NCBI GenBank assembly: GCA_036277115.1
Contig: DASUNM010000023.1
Span: 62,001-126,000 of the forward strand
Reading direction: 5' to 3'
DNA from: Pyrinomonadaceae bacterium
GTDB taxonomy: Bacteria; Acidobacteriota; Blastocatellia; Pyrinomonadales; Pyrinomonadaceae
DNA: 64,000 nt
Shown here: in pieces, positions 1 through 9,420 of the stretch
Numbering within the stretch: the stretch's first letter is position 1
How the letters are laid out: the number at the start of each line of letters is the position of its first letter
The notes under the pieces: generated by a model
Database searches by the model: none
What the model was told of the DNA's origin: nothing
The model's input: the letters and a program-made list of their open reading frames with translations, nothing else
Translations under genes and position numbers: made by a program

Positions 1-206
1 GTTTCAAGCGCAAGGAACACCATCGTTCACTGGTGGTACTGCATTACTTTGGCTACCTGCGGCGCAATCCCGACGACTTGCCGGACGGCAACTTAAATGG
101 AATGCGTCATTGGCTAAACGCCGTCGAGCGATCAGGCGACATTTCGCGTCTCTCGGTAGCTTTCAAGGCTTCGTTTGAATACGAAAAGCTCCATCAAAAG
201 AAATAA
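1..206 (+). CDS. C-terminal end of a DUF4214-type protein (5' truncated by window edge)
   Basis: An open frame enters from the left edge (codons in phase with position 3) and stops with TAA at 204-206. The 67 visible residues contain the motif HYFGYLRRNPDDLPDGN, then a WL...R.GD segment and a final SFEYEKL. This matches the last part of the DUF4214-type domain of the proteins at 226, 5774 and 11817 in this window. Only 19 bases separate it from the next gene, so the two are probably co-transcribed. The function of the missing N-terminal part cannot be seen. The domain assignment rests on the motif and on comparison within the window. Confidence 0.75.
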   Translation, partial: FKRKEHHRSLVVLHYFGYLRRNPDDLPDGNLNGMRHWLNAVERSGDISRLSVAFKASFEYEKLHQKK

Positions 207-225
207 CGTTTCCGCGGGCAACTGA

Positions 226-2760
226 ATGCTGGGAATCCTCTTACTCGCCGGCTCCTGGTTAACAGGATTCGCTATCGTGCGCAGGCTGGCGAGCGAGCAT
301 TTCAGTCTTCCTCAACAGATCCTCTCCGGACTGGTTATTGGCTGGGTGTTGTCAGTGGCACTCACGTATTTGGCGGCTCGAGCGATCGGCAGACTGAGCT
401 TTTCACTCATTATCGCTGCGACGGTCGTGGGTTGGTTCGTCGCACTCGCTCTTTCTTTCACGAAGATTAGATCACTTCGGACGCACTTTGAGCGCGGATT
501 CTCGTGGCGTCGCGAACACACCGGTTTGGCGTTTGTGCTGGTGGTCCTCGCGCCAATCTTTTGGAAAGTTTTTTCCGCGCAAATGTTCGCGCGCGACGTG
601 GACGGAGTTTATTCTGGTGGCTCGAGCCTCTACGACCTGAGCTTTCACGCCGCGATTGCATCATCGTTCGCCTACGGCGAAAACTTTCCACCTGTCTATC
701 CGCTGCTCCCTCCTGAGCCGCTGCTGTATCCACCGCTGCCGGACTTTCACGCGGCAATGTTGATGGCCGCGGGCTGGGGTATTCGCGCGGCATTCATAGT
801 GACTGCGATTCCTTTAGCGTTGGCAATTGCCGGACTCTTCTATTTTTTTGCGCTGCGTCTGGCGCAATCGGTACGCGCGGCAGTCATCGCAACTTTTCTG
901 CTCCTCTTCAATGGCGGATTGGGTTTCATCTATTTTTTCCGCGATTGGCGTGCCAGCGGCCACGGCTTATTCGCCGCGCTGTCGCATCCGGCTGACAACT
1001 ATTGCAATTCACCCGCGCACGGCCTGCATTGGGTAAATATCATCGCAGACATGCTCGCGCCACAGCGCACTAGTCTTTACGCCCTGCCGCTGGCGCTGAT
1101 AGTACTCACGACCCTGGCGATTATTTGGCAGAGACTTGCGGAAAATAAATCGAACGAGCCGAAGTCGCGCACAATCGTTCTGCTTAGCGCTACCGGTTTG
1201 TTGGCGGGCGCGATTGCATATGTGCAGCCACACATTTTGATTGCTGTCGCGATTGTCGCGCTGGCGCTGTTCGCACTGAAACCGCGGCGCATTTGGTTTG
1301 CCTTTTTCGTTCCCGCAATCTTGATGGGCCTTCCGTTTCTTATCACTGCCGTTAGGCACGCTACCGGCGGCGGTTTCCTGCGGTTCCAGCCCGGCTGGCT
1401 GGGACGCGACGAACCAATCCAAATCATTTACTGGCTGCGCAACCTCGGCGCGCCTTTATTGCTGCTGTTTTTTGCATACTTTACCGCTCCGCTGCACTGG
1501 CGCCGGTTCTATTTGGCGTTTGCAGGTTTAATGCTCGTCACCGTGCTGTTTGTGCTTTCGCCGAACGATTACGACAACCTGAAGCTGATGTATGTGTGGT
1601 ACGCGCCGACGTGCGTGCTGATCGGCATGTGGCTGGCGCGCTTGTCCAGAAAGAGATGGCTGGCACCGCTCGTCGCAATCACACTGGTAGTAAGCATGGC
1701 GTCAGGCGTCCTCGCGGTGCGTCGTGGGATGATCGAGCGAGAGATGATGTTTACCGCTGAACAGGCACAAGCGGCTGCTTATGTCCGCGAACACACGGCC
1801 CCGCGCGCGCTGTTTCTCGCCGCGCCCACGTTTCATCAACCAGTCTTGAGTCTCGCGGGCCGCCCCGTCGTGCGCGGTGTGACTGACTGGCTCTGGAGCC
1901 ACGGCTACAATTTTCAGGACCGCGAAGCGGACGTGCGACGAATTTATGCGGGCGCTGAAGATGCCGCCGAATTGCTTCGCTATTATCGGATCGATTATGT
2001 CTACCTGGGCGATGCGGAACGCGCCGACATGAAAGCGGACTCGGCTTTTTTCGACCGTCACTTTTCGGTCTTCTATCGCTCCCGGTCAATTACTATCTAT
2101 GACACGCGCAGTGCCTTTCAATCCTCGCCTGCGTTCACAAGACCTGAGCCGCGCGAACTTGCGTCGCGCATTGATAAAGACCCGTATGCGCTGCTAATCG
2201 AATTTCCACGCACAAGCTTTTTCGTTTATCGACTTTACAAGACTTCGTACGCGCGGCTGCCGCGCCGCGACGAATTCATGGCGGCCATGAAGAAGCTCGG
2301 TCAAGGAGTGTTTGTTGGCTCCCCGAACGGGGAAAGCCAATTGAGCGCCAACCAGACATCTCTGTTGAACGAGTGGATGCAAGGTGCCGAGTTCAAAACA
2401 CTTTACGAATCCAGGTCAAACGCAGAGTTTGTCGATATGCTGCTGCGGAATACTAATGAACAATTGGGTGGGGCTGCGCGGGACCAACTAGTAAACCGAT
2501 TGGACTCCGGAGCAGACACTCGCGCATCGGTACTGCTCCGATTTATTGAAGATGAACGTTTCCGAACGCGCGAATATAACTCGGCGTATGTGCTGGCGCA
2601 TTTCTTTGGTTACTTGGGTCGAAATCCCGGTGACCCGCCGGACAAGGATTTGAGTGGATTTAACTACTGGCTTTCAGTTCTTGATCGGACGGGTGACCGT
2701 CGCAGCCTGAGCCGTGCATTTCTGGAATCATCCGAATACAAATCACGGCCCGTAAATTAA
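226..2760 (+). CDS. GT-C-like polytopic membrane protein with C-terminal DUF4214-type domain
   Basis: Residues 1-500 carry many hydrophobic helices (roughly 1-20, 32-52, 58-78, 99-117 and others after 190), so this is an inner-membrane protein. After the first helices comes a luminal loop with an acidic DVDG motif (D124, D126) and a Pro/Tyr-rich LLPPEPLLYPPLPD stretch, the layout of GT-C lipid-phosphosugar-dependent glycosyltransferases. Around 500-640 is a soluble domain, and about 645-844 is a DUF4214-type domain with FFGYLGRNPGDPPDKDLSGF near the end. The start is ATG without an obvious ribosome-binding site. Its stop overlaps the stop of the convergent gene on the other strand. A sugar-transfer role is inferred from topology and from the neighbouring glycosyltransferases; no substrate can be named. 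A membrane protein ending in DUF4214 is unusual beside the two secreted DUF4214 proteins here. Confidence 0.7.
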   Translation: MLGILLLAGSWLTGFAIVRRLASEHFSLPQQILSGLVIGWVLSVALTYLAARAIGRLSFSLIIAATVVGWFVALALSFTKIRSLRTHFERGFSWRREHTGLAFVLVVLAPIFWKVFSAQMFARDVDGVYSGGSSLYDLSFHAAIASSFAYGENFPPVYPLLPPEPLLYPPLPDFHAAMLMAAGWGIRAAFIVTAIPLALAIAGLFYFFALRLAQSVRAAVIATFLLLFNGGLGFIYFFRDWRASGHGLFAALSHPADNYCNSPAHGLHWVNIIADMLAPQRTSLYALPLALIVLTTLAIIWQRLAENKSNEPKSRTIVLLSATGLLAGAIAYVQPHILIAVAIVALALFALKPRRIWFAFFVPAILMGLPFLITAVRHATGGGFLRFQPGWLGRDEPIQIIYWLRNLGAPLLLLFFAYFTAPLHWRRFYLAFAGLMLVTVLFVLSPNDYDNLKLMYVWYAPTCVLIGMWLARLSRKRWLAPLVAITLVVSMASGVLAVRRGMIEREMMFTAEQAQAAAYVREHTAPRALFLAAPTFHQPVLSLAGRPVVRGVTDWLWSHGYNFQDREADVRRIYAGAEDAAELLRYYRIDYVYLGDAERADMKADSAFFDRHFSVFYRSRSITIYDTRSAFQSSPAFTRPEPRELASRIDKDPYALLIEFPRTSFFVYRLYKTSYARLPRRDEFMAAMKKLGQGVFVGSPNGESQLSANQTSLLNEWMQGAEFKTLYESRSNAEFVDMLLRNTNEQLGGAARDQLVNRLDSGADTRASVLLRFIEDERFRTREYNSAYVLAHFFGYLGRNPGDPPDKDLSGFNYWLSVLDRTGDRRSLSRAFLESSEYKSRPVN

Positions 2761-4706
2761 TTCCGAGACAGGCTTTGCATTGGCAGACGCAAAGGCTGGG
2801 AGCCGTTCTGCGAAAACCAATTGTTCGGTTCCTGCACGAGATCAATTTCCAGAAGCGATGCGCCCAACGGCGGCGAAGTGACCGGCAAATCGACGTCGTT
2901 TACGTCTCCGGGTTCCAAATCGTAATTCAGCTCAGTCCTGCCCGCGTCCGAAAGAAACGTGCCGTCAGGTATAAGCCAACGCGCACGCACCACCACCGCA
3001 TGCCGACCCTGACTATCGCCCACGCATGACCACGGCGCGTCGCTTGTGTTCTTCACCGTAACCCGCAGAGTTTCGCCACTACCAGTTTGCAGGATCTTCG
3101 GCGTGTGTCTCAGAGCAATTTGGGCGCGAAATGCTTCGCGAGGCAATGCGGCAACTTTCGGTTCAGCGTTCGAAGGCAGGACTACGTAGACAATGTAGTT
3201 CAAACTGCGCGCCAGCAAGCGACAACTGTCACATGTTCTCTCAGTGCTTATCACCACACTGTCCGCCGGTATGAGCTCGCGGCGGTCCGCGCGAACAAAC
3301 CTGCCCGCATCAACATCGGTCAGGAGGCCGTGCCAAAGCGACTGGATGTAACCGGATTCGCCGGGCGGATCAAACAAGTAAATGCGGTCACGATGCAACG
3401 CGAGCGCCGGGGTCAGGACCTTGCGCGCGAACCGCGCGTCCATGAAATACCAGCGCGACGGGGACTCACGATGAAACAGAAATTGAAAGTACAGCCCCTG
3501 AAGAACAATGAGCGCAACTGTGGCCACCAGTAATGACGGTTGCAACCTTCCCTTTGCCGCGATGCTGTGCGCGCTGTCTTTCGCATTTGCGCCGGATGAT
3601 AAGCGTTTGAGTGCCGGCACCATCAACACATGCAGAAACACCGGAAAGGCAACCAGCCGGAGCTGCGGAAACTCATTTACGGTCAGCGCGGCGGGCACGA
3701 CTGAAACGAACAGCGCATAAACAATGAACCTCCACCACGCGTCGCGACGCAGCGTAGTAATGACGATCGCTAAGCCTGCTACTGCGATCACAAACGTCAC
3801 CAGCAGCACGCTGCCCATGCCGCTTGTGTGATCTCGTGGATTGTTCTCGCCCAGAACCAGCATCGTCCAGGGGTTGATGTCCTGCAGGTAATGAAGGAAG
3901 AACTGCCAAACCTTTGCGAACGCCGATTCGTTGGCGCCGAGATAACTGATTGTTTTGAAGCGCGCAGACAACGCTCCCGGGTGCCTGAACGCAAAGACCA
4001 TCATCGGCAAAAGAGTTACTGCATATGCCGCGAGGGTGCTCGCGACCGCGCGCCGGTTACCTTTGCCGGCAAATAAGATGAGACCTAACGCCAGCAACGG
4101 GCCGAGCAACCTGCCAATCGAATAGCTGTAGGTGAGAAGCGCGAGGGTTACGGCGATAAGAACCACGTCGCCTGCGCGCCAGGCAACTCGAACAGTGGCG
4201 CGACTCAACGCCAGCAGAAAGGCCACCACGATCAGTGGATAAGCAGCCGCTTCGAAGACCAAGCGGCTGCTTTCATAAAGCCATGGAGTTAGCGTTGCGG
4301 ACAATCCGACGATCATTCCGGACATGAATTGGCCCGAGATTTTCCAGGCGAGCACCGCCAGAAGTAACGCCGCCGTCACGCCCAATAGGGCGCAAAGCGC
4401 GCGCGCCACAAACATGCTCGGGCCGGTGGCTTTAAAAACCAGAGCGAGCAGATAGATCAGTGTCGGATTTTTGAATTCTCCGAACGCCTGGAAATAGAGC
4501 GGCCAGGCCACGCCGGATTCGTCACGTCCGGATTGAGAAATGGTGTAAGCGTTGTAAGCGATCGATGACTCGTCGATGTAAAAGCCGGGTGGATCGGCGG
4601 GAACGCGATAGAAATAAATGGCGAGGGCAAACGCGATCAGTCCGGCACAGAAAAGGTAACGCCAAATCGACTTTGCCTCGCGCCAGCGATGAAGTTGAGT
4701 CTGCAA
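2757..4706 (-). CDS. GT39/ArnT-like membrane glycosyltransferase with C-terminal beta domain
   Basis: The N-terminal half is polytopic. After the first helix a luminal loop carries GFYIDESSIAYNAY, with the adjacent acidic pair D45-E46 typical of PMT/ArnT-type GT-C enzymes, which move sugars from polyprenyl-phosphate donors on the periplasmic face. Some twelve hydrophobic segments run to about residue 410. The last 130 residues are soluble and look like an Ig-like beta domain (LRVTVKNTSDAPW...). It is the last gene of the leftward run, 8 bases after the GT4 gene, and its stop overlaps the stop of the convergent gene (2757-2760). The start is TTG; I see no better one. The family call is firm; donor and acceptor are unknown, and glycan building is inferred from the locus. 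Confidence 0.8.
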   Translation of the reverse strand: MQTQLHRWREAKSIWRYLFCAGLIAFALAIYFYRVPADPPGFYIDESSIAYNAYTISQSGRDESGVAWPLYFQAFGEFKNPTLIYLLALVFKATGPSMFVARALCALLGVTAALLLAVLAWKISGQFMSGMIVGLSATLTPWLYESSRLVFEAAAYPLIVVAFLLALSRATVRVAWRAGDVVLIAVTLALLTYSYSIGRLLGPLLALGLILFAGKGNRRAVASTLAAYAVTLLPMMVFAFRHPGALSARFKTISYLGANESAFAKVWQFFLHYLQDINPWTMLVLGENNPRDHTSGMGSVLLVTFVIAVAGLAIVITTLRRDAWWRFIVYALFVSVVPAALTVNEFPQLRLVAFPVFLHVLMVPALKRLSSGANAKDSAHSIAAKGRLQPSLLVATVALIVLQGLYFQFLFHRESPSRWYFMDARFARKVLTPALALHRDRIYLFDPPGESGYIQSLWHGLLTDVDAGRFVRADRRELIPADSVVISTERTCDSCRLLARSLNYIVYVVLPSNAEPKVAALPREAFRAQIALRHTPKILQTGSGETLRVTVKNTSDAPWSCVGDSQGRHAVVVRARWLIPDGTFLSDAGRTELNYDLEPGDVNDVDLPVTSPPLGASLLEIDLVQEPNNWFSQNGSQPLRLPMQSLSRN

Positions 4707-4714
4707 GCTTCGGA

Positions 4715-5764
4715 TCAGGCCGCGCTGATGATCTTATCAACTACGTTCGACCAGCCAAGATTCATGGATGAGATTTTTTCCAGCCCTTTTTCGCCCATCA
4801 GACGCGCGCGGTTGCGATCGGCGTAAAGCTGATCGATTGCTTCAGCGATTGCTTTGGGGTCGGGTTGCACGATCCCTCCAGTGATTTGATCTTCAACGAA
4901 TTCCGTCGCGCCGCCGCTGTCGCTCGTCACGATCATGGGCTTGGCTGACAACATGCCCTGCAAAGTTACGTAACCATAATCTTCATCAAAGGGCAGGTAA
5001 CAAACGCCCAGCGAGTTCGCATACAGTCCGATCAGATCGTCCTCGGAAACAAAGCCGCGAAAAGAAATTCGATCGGCGACGCCATGTTGACGGGCCAGCG
5101 CCTGGTAATGCGAGGCGTCGCTTGAGCTGCCGGCAAAAACTGCCTTGACGGGCGCGCCTACATACTTCATGGCTTCGATCAGCAAGGTCTGTCGCTTCTG
5201 TGGTTCGAGGCGGCTGGGATAAAAGAGGTAATCGCTTTGCTCGCCCGCGCGCAGGCGATCAGCCAATGGCGGCGGATGATACAGCACCTCGCTTTCGAGG
5301 TTGTTGTATTTCTTCAGGCGGTCAGCAACGGTGCGCGAATTGGCGAAAACCTTTTTCGCGTCGGGAATCAGTTTCTCGTCACAGTGTTTGATCCACTCGC
5401 GGACGCGGGGGCCTTCGGGAAAGGTCGAAAGATCGTCGAACGCCGTACCCCAAAGGTTATAAGCCGAGCGATGCTGGTGCAAAATCCAAAGAACTTTATT
5501 TGGGTGCGCCACGAGGTAGGCCGGAAACTTCATTCCGATCACTAAATCGACGGGCCGTCCGTTCGCGGCCGACAGATCGAGCATGCGCCAGGCCATGGCG
5601 CCGCGCATGATTTCCATCGGTGGGTACCACTTGAAGGGCAGGGCTACGACCTCCGTCGCGTGCCCGGCGGCGACCAGCGCGCGCCGCAAGCCTTCGACGT
5701 GGTCTTCTGCGCCACCGCGTGTGAAAGGAACCTGGGTCGTGCAGATTAGGACATTTCGAATCAT
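4715..5764 (-). CDS. GT4 (GT-B fold) glycosyltransferase
   Basis: A 349-residue cytosolic-type protein. The N-terminal half begins VLICTTQVPFTRGGAEDHV, the usual acceptor-side opening of GT4 enzymes. The C-terminal half has FYPSRLEPQKRQ, VFAGSSSD, RISFRGFVSEDDL and a donor-site segment DEDYGYVTLQGMLSAKPMI. GT4 enzymes are retaining and use nucleotide-activated sugars. The usual EX7E motif reads EX7Q here (LQGM in place of LEAM). The ATG start lies 9 bases after the preceding gene and the next gene starts 8 bases on, so translation is probably coupled. In context it would extend or start a surface glycan; the sugar cannot be told from sequence. Confidence 0.9.
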   Translation of the reverse strand: MIRNVLICTTQVPFTRGGAEDHVEGLRRALVAAGHATEVVALPFKWYPPMEIMRGAMAWRMLDLSAANGRPVDLVIGMKFPAYLVAHPNKVLWILHQHRSAYNLWGTAFDDLSTFPEGPRVREWIKHCDEKLIPDAKKVFANSRTVADRLKKYNNLESEVLYHPPPLADRLRAGEQSDYLFYPSRLEPQKRQTLLIEAMKYVGAPVKAVFAGSSSDASHYQALARQHGVADRISFRGFVSEDDLIGLYANSLGVCYLPFDEDYGYVTLQGMLSAKPMIVTSDSGGATEFVEDQITGGIVQPDPKAIAEAIDQLYADRNRARLMGEKGLEKISSMNLGWSNVVDKIISAA

Positions 5765-5773
5765 CGAGTGAAC

Positions 5774-8050
5774 TTAGGGCGGGCCAAAACGTGAACGATA
5801 TTCTGTCGAGCTAATGAACGCCTTGACCATTTCCGATCGAATGTAGTCGCCATTAAACGAGTTTAGCTTGGTCAGCCAGGAGTTGAACCCGGTAAAGTTG
5901 TTATCGGGCGGGTCGTCCGGGCTTCTGCGCAGATAGCCGAAGTACTCCATCAGTACAAATAAATTATTGAACTCTTGTTGTTTGAACGACGCCCTCTCAG
6001 ATATTTCTCTTAGCACCGTCGCGCGTGTTTTCGTACCGCCGTTCAGTCCCGCCACCCACGCATCGCGATCGCTCGGAGGAAAGCCGCCACCCGCGTTCTG
6101 AATCAACCGGTCAACGTATTGCGCGTTGGACATCGCCGCATACGTATGCACGAATTCAGGCCGGGCAATAAAGTCGTTGAAATACTCCTGCTTGTTGGCA
6201 GCGAGCTGGGTCTCAAAGCTCCCGTTATCAAAAATGAGATTGCGCTGAAGCTGCTGCACGTCGCGCATGAACTGGCCGTACCGGACGGGCACGGGCGCCC
6301 CCGGAAGGTTTCCAAAGGCAGCCTTATTCGCCAGATACGAGATCGGGCCAGTGCGCTGAAATTCTATGGCCAGAAAGAACGCGGCTGAGACGTTGATCCG
6401 TTTGACTTCTCGGCACTGCTCCGTCAAGCAAGACGTGATTTCATTCGTCCAAAAATCCCAGCCCGAGGAGTCGGGTTCGCGATTTAGGAAATCGAGATAG
6501 TGCTCGCGCACAAACAGCCTTGCATCATCGTTCGTGTTGGGCGGTTGCCGCGGCGTGTCAAACTCGTTGTCCATTATCGACAACGTCGCCACCGAGGGCG
6601 CAACAATCTCTGCTCCGGTAGAGTTGCTCAGTGCGAGAAACAAAGGAGGTGCTGTGCCGCCGCCGATCTCATGATCGTCGATAATCAGAACGCGAAATGT
6701 CTTGCTGGTCTCTCCCGGATTGAAAGTTATTTTGCCCAGCGCAATTTCGTAGTCGCGGCCTTGCTGCGCGCTGTCGTCTACCGTTGCGTAATTCACGGTC
6801 GCCGGATCGCCGACGACGCCCGAACGAGTCACCGTAATGTCGACGAACGGATCTGTTTCGGAAGCAGAGTAAGACGCCGCACTAAATTTGATCGTGGTCG
6901 GCGGGATCCCGGTTACTGGTTTTAGCGATCCGAAGAGCCCGTGCCGTTGGCCGAAAATTCCTGCGGCGAAATACAGAACGTTGGCGTCACCACCGTTAAC
7001 ACCATTGCCAAACGTGAATCCGTGGAGATTGTCGATTTGCAATGCGGCCCCGGTAGCGTCACTCATGACGCCGATATGCTCACCGGTAGCCGTAAAGGCA
7101 TTAATGCTGGCGCGGAAGGGTACGTTGATTACATTACCGACCAGCAACAACCCGCTGAACCCGCCGGAACCATCTGGTGCAATTGCGAGTCCCCAGGGGC
7201 CAGCCAGTGGCCCGTTGTCGATCGCGAAACTGGTTATGCGATTTCCGTCGAGATCGAATTTACGCACATAGCCGCTGGCCGAAGTTAAATCGGCGTAGGT
7301 GACATAAAGCGCGCCGCCAAGATTCTGAATATTGAATGGACGAAAACTGCCCGGGACGGTCAGGTCGGCGAAATTTCCGGGCAGCGATGCCGGGTTGAAC
7401 GAACTATCGAACACATCGATCTTGCCGTTGGTGAAATCAGCGGCCAGCAGAAACGTACCCGATGCGGTGGTGGTGATTGCCACACCCGTGTAGTTATGAC
7501 CGGGGACGAAACGCTGCACCGTGGCCATGTCGCCCATACCGGGCTGCCAGGCGTTAATCGCTCCGTTGCGGGTCACAAAAATGAAACGTGCAGGAGCTGC
7601 GGGAGTCGTAGGTGTCAACGACGCGAGGAACCCGCTGGTCGTGTTCGCGACCACCGCAGTCGCGGCTACCGGTATTGCAACGACACTCTCTGGCGGAACA
7701 ATTGAAATTGAACGAAGGTCCGGATTGGGGACTAAGGGACCACCCGAAACGTCACCTACATAAAGACTCGCAGACGAACCCCCGTTGTTCACGACGCAGA
7801 ACGGCGTATCCGGTCCGACTGAAACGCCCCAGGGGTTCCGAAGCAATCGATCTTCAATCAGGGCCACGCCCGGAAGATTTGCGACCAGGTTTGTTTGACG
7901 AAAGATCACTCCAAATGTAAGGGCGGCAGGATTTCGCTTATCAGTTCGGAGTTGTGCGACGGAAGTGAAAGAACTGACGAAAATCGCCGCGATCAAAGCC
8001 AGGCTGATTGTCGTGAATCGGAACGGATAAAAATTTACCTTCTTGACCAT
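5774..8050 (-). CDS. Secreted TIGR03118 / Calx-beta / DUF4214 protein
   Basis: A signal peptide (hydrophobic run IALIAAIFVSSF-like, cleavage near SVAQ) is followed by a TIGR03118-type region of about 330 residues with beta-propeller-like blades (NPWGVSVGP, GLLLVGN, LYFAAGI.GQRHGLFG). Then comes a Calx-beta domain (ITVTRSG...FNPGETSKTF) and about 250 residues of DUF4214-type helical sequence ending GYLRRSPDDPPDNNF and EYRSRFG. An open frame extends upstream to a TTG at 8068, but the ATG at 8050 has a GGGGGA ribosome-binding site 6-7 bases ahead, so I start there. It lies 14 bases after the methyltransferase gene inside the glycan run. TIGR03118 proteins elsewhere often end in PEP-CTERM; this one ends in DUF4214. 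Function is unknown; surface display is inferred. Confidence 0.85.
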   Translation of the reverse strand: MVKKVNFYPFRFTTISLALIAAIFVSSFTSVAQLRTDKRNPAALTFGVIFRQTNLVANLPGVALIEDRLLRNPWGVSVGPDTPFCVVNNGGSSASLYVGDVSGGPLVPNPDLRSISIVPPESVVAIPVAATAVVANTTSGFLASLTPTTPAAPARFIFVTRNGAINAWQPGMGDMATVQRFVPGHNYTGVAITTTASGTFLLAADFTNGKIDVFDSSFNPASLPGNFADLTVPGSFRPFNIQNLGGALYVTYADLTSASGYVRKFDLDGNRITSFAIDNGPLAGPWGLAIAPDGSGGFSGLLLVGNVINVPFRASINAFTATGEHIGVMSDATGAALQIDNLHGFTFGNGVNGGDANVLYFAAGIFGQRHGLFGSLKPVTGIPPTTIKFSAASYSASETDPFVDITVTRSGVVGDPATVNYATVDDSAQQGRDYEIALGKITFNPGETSKTFRVLIIDDHEIGGGTAPPLFLALSNSTGAEIVAPSVATLSIMDNEFDTPRQPPNTNDDARLFVREHYLDFLNREPDSSGWDFWTNEITSCLTEQCREVKRINVSAAFFLAIEFQRTGPISYLANKAAFGNLPGAPVPVRYGQFMRDVQQLQRNLIFDNGSFETQLAANKQEYFNDFIARPEFVHTYAAMSNAQYVDRLIQNAGGGFPPSDRDAWVAGLNGGTKTRATVLREISERASFKQQEFNNLFVLMEYFGYLRRSPDDPPDNNFTGFNSWLTKLNSFNGDYIRSEMVKAFISSTEYRSRFGPP

Positions 8051-8064
8051 TGCATCCCCCAAAT

Positions 8065-9420
8065 TCAACCGGCGATCGACGCCGTGGTGGCAACTATGTT
8101 GCAGACCGCGACCGACAACTCACGATCATCGCGAGTTTCATCCTGTCCCGGTCGCGGTTGCCATGTCCGGTCTGCGCGCAGCTCGAGCTCGAAGCGGTCA
8201 GCAGCACTGTTCGAGAGCTCATCAGGAACAGCCAAAGACATTTCGACCCAACCCTGATGAAATATGGATAGATACCCAATCCTAAAGCCGTTTAGCAGGA
8301 CTTCGAGAGTCAGCGGTCGAGCGCGAAGCTCAGGCAGATGCGTAGTTAGATCGAATTCAATTAGTGAAACAGCGGGAGCGGAGAAGATCAGCTTAGCGGT
8401 CTTGCTCATCCACCGCGCGACCGGCGGCAGCATGTTGGGTTCGTACCAACCGTCGTCAAAGAGAGCGTCCGAATCGCGATCAAGTGAGATGGTTTGGCTC
8501 TCGCCGTTGTTAGTGTGTGCCTTTGGATACAGCGCGCGTCGATCGCGGTGCTCGTTGTAGAAACGGCCGAGCGGTTTGTCAGACGCCTTCAAAAAAACAT
8601 ACAGCCCGCTCTTTGGCAGCGACAAATCGAGATCGGAAATCTTCCCGAACACATACCCCATGGCCATGTCGAACGCGCGCCGTTCCTTGAACGACAACCC
8701 GCGCAGGTAATCCAGGAAATCTGATTCGAATCTGAGTCCGTATTTGTCGGACTGTTTTATGAATTCTTCACTACTCAAACAGAGGGCGTAGCGTGGCTCC
8801 CACGCGACATGCTTGAACAGGCGGAGAAAGCGTTTACCGTGCTCCTGTTCTTCCTCGAGGCCAACGTGGCCGTCGATATCTACAAATTTTCTGAGTTCCT
8901 CGGCGCTCATTTCGTCATAATTTCTTTGCGCGGCGTGATCGACGCACTCAATTCCATGCATCGTCACGCCGTCCGGACGCAGCACACGTTTGATCTCTGC
9001 CAGCACGGCGTCTTTTTCCTCGAAGCCGACATGGCCCAGGACATCCAGGCTGACGACATAATCAAAACTATCTTCCGGAAAAGGCAGGCGCATCAGTTCA
9101 CTTGTGACTGTCACATCGTAGCCATTGCGCCGCGCCGCGAGCGAACATTCAGCAGACAAGTCCACGCCGGTGAGCTTTACCCCTTTCCGTTTCAGCAACG
9201 CGAGCATTCCGGCGCCGCAACCAAGATCCAGCACTGAAGCTCCGGCGCGCACGTTGTCGTAAATCCACATGGTGCGCGCGAAGCGGATATCAAACCGGTC
9301 CAGGGCTTTGAAGTAGCGCGCATCCAGCACTTCATCGGAGACAAATTTAGTGCGGTAGAAATCGCTGCGGTCGTAAATGCCGGCGCGGTTATAAAGGTTG
9401 TCGTCTCGGTCTGGCATCAC
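8065..9420 (-). CDS. Class I SAM-dependent methyltransferase with C-terminal beta-rich domain
   Basis: SAM-binding motif I is VLDLGCGAGM (residues 63-72). Asp in LTGVDLS follows the second strand, and FDYVVSLDVLGHV is the post-II region, so this is a Rossmann-type methyltransferase. Residues 320-451 form a separate part starting DDGWYEPNMLPPVARWM and rich in beta strands (LEVLLNGFRIGYLSIFHQGW). I take it as a carbohydrate-binding-like accessory domain by motif style only. The stop of the coiled-coil gene overlaps its start (GTG at 9420 or ATG at 9417, in the string GTGATG), a translational-coupling arrangement. Placed next to a coiled-coil protein and a Wzt-type ATPase, it may cap glycan chains; the acceptor is not shown by sequence. 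Confidence 0.85.
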   Translation of the reverse strand: MMPDRDDNLYNRAGIYDRSDFYRTKFVSDEVLDARYFKALDRFDIRFARTMWIYDNVRAGASVLDLGCGAGMLALLKRKGVKLTGVDLSAECSLAARRNGYDVTVTSELMRLPFPEDSFDYVVSLDVLGHVGFEEKDAVLAEIKRVLRPDGVTMHGIECVDHAAQRNYDEMSAEELRKFVDIDGHVGLEEEQEHGKRFLRLFKHVAWEPRYALCLSSEEFIKQSDKYGLRFESDFLDYLRGLSFKERRAFDMAMGYVFGKISDLDLSLPKSGLYVFLKASDKPLGRFYNEHRDRRALYPKAHTNNGESQTISLDRDSDALFDDGWYEPNMLPPVARWMSKTAKLIFSAPAVSLIEFDLTTHLPELRARPLTLEVLLNGFRIGYLSIFHQGWVEMSLAVPDELSNSAADRFELELRADRTWQPRPGQDETRDDRELSVAVCNIVATTASIAG

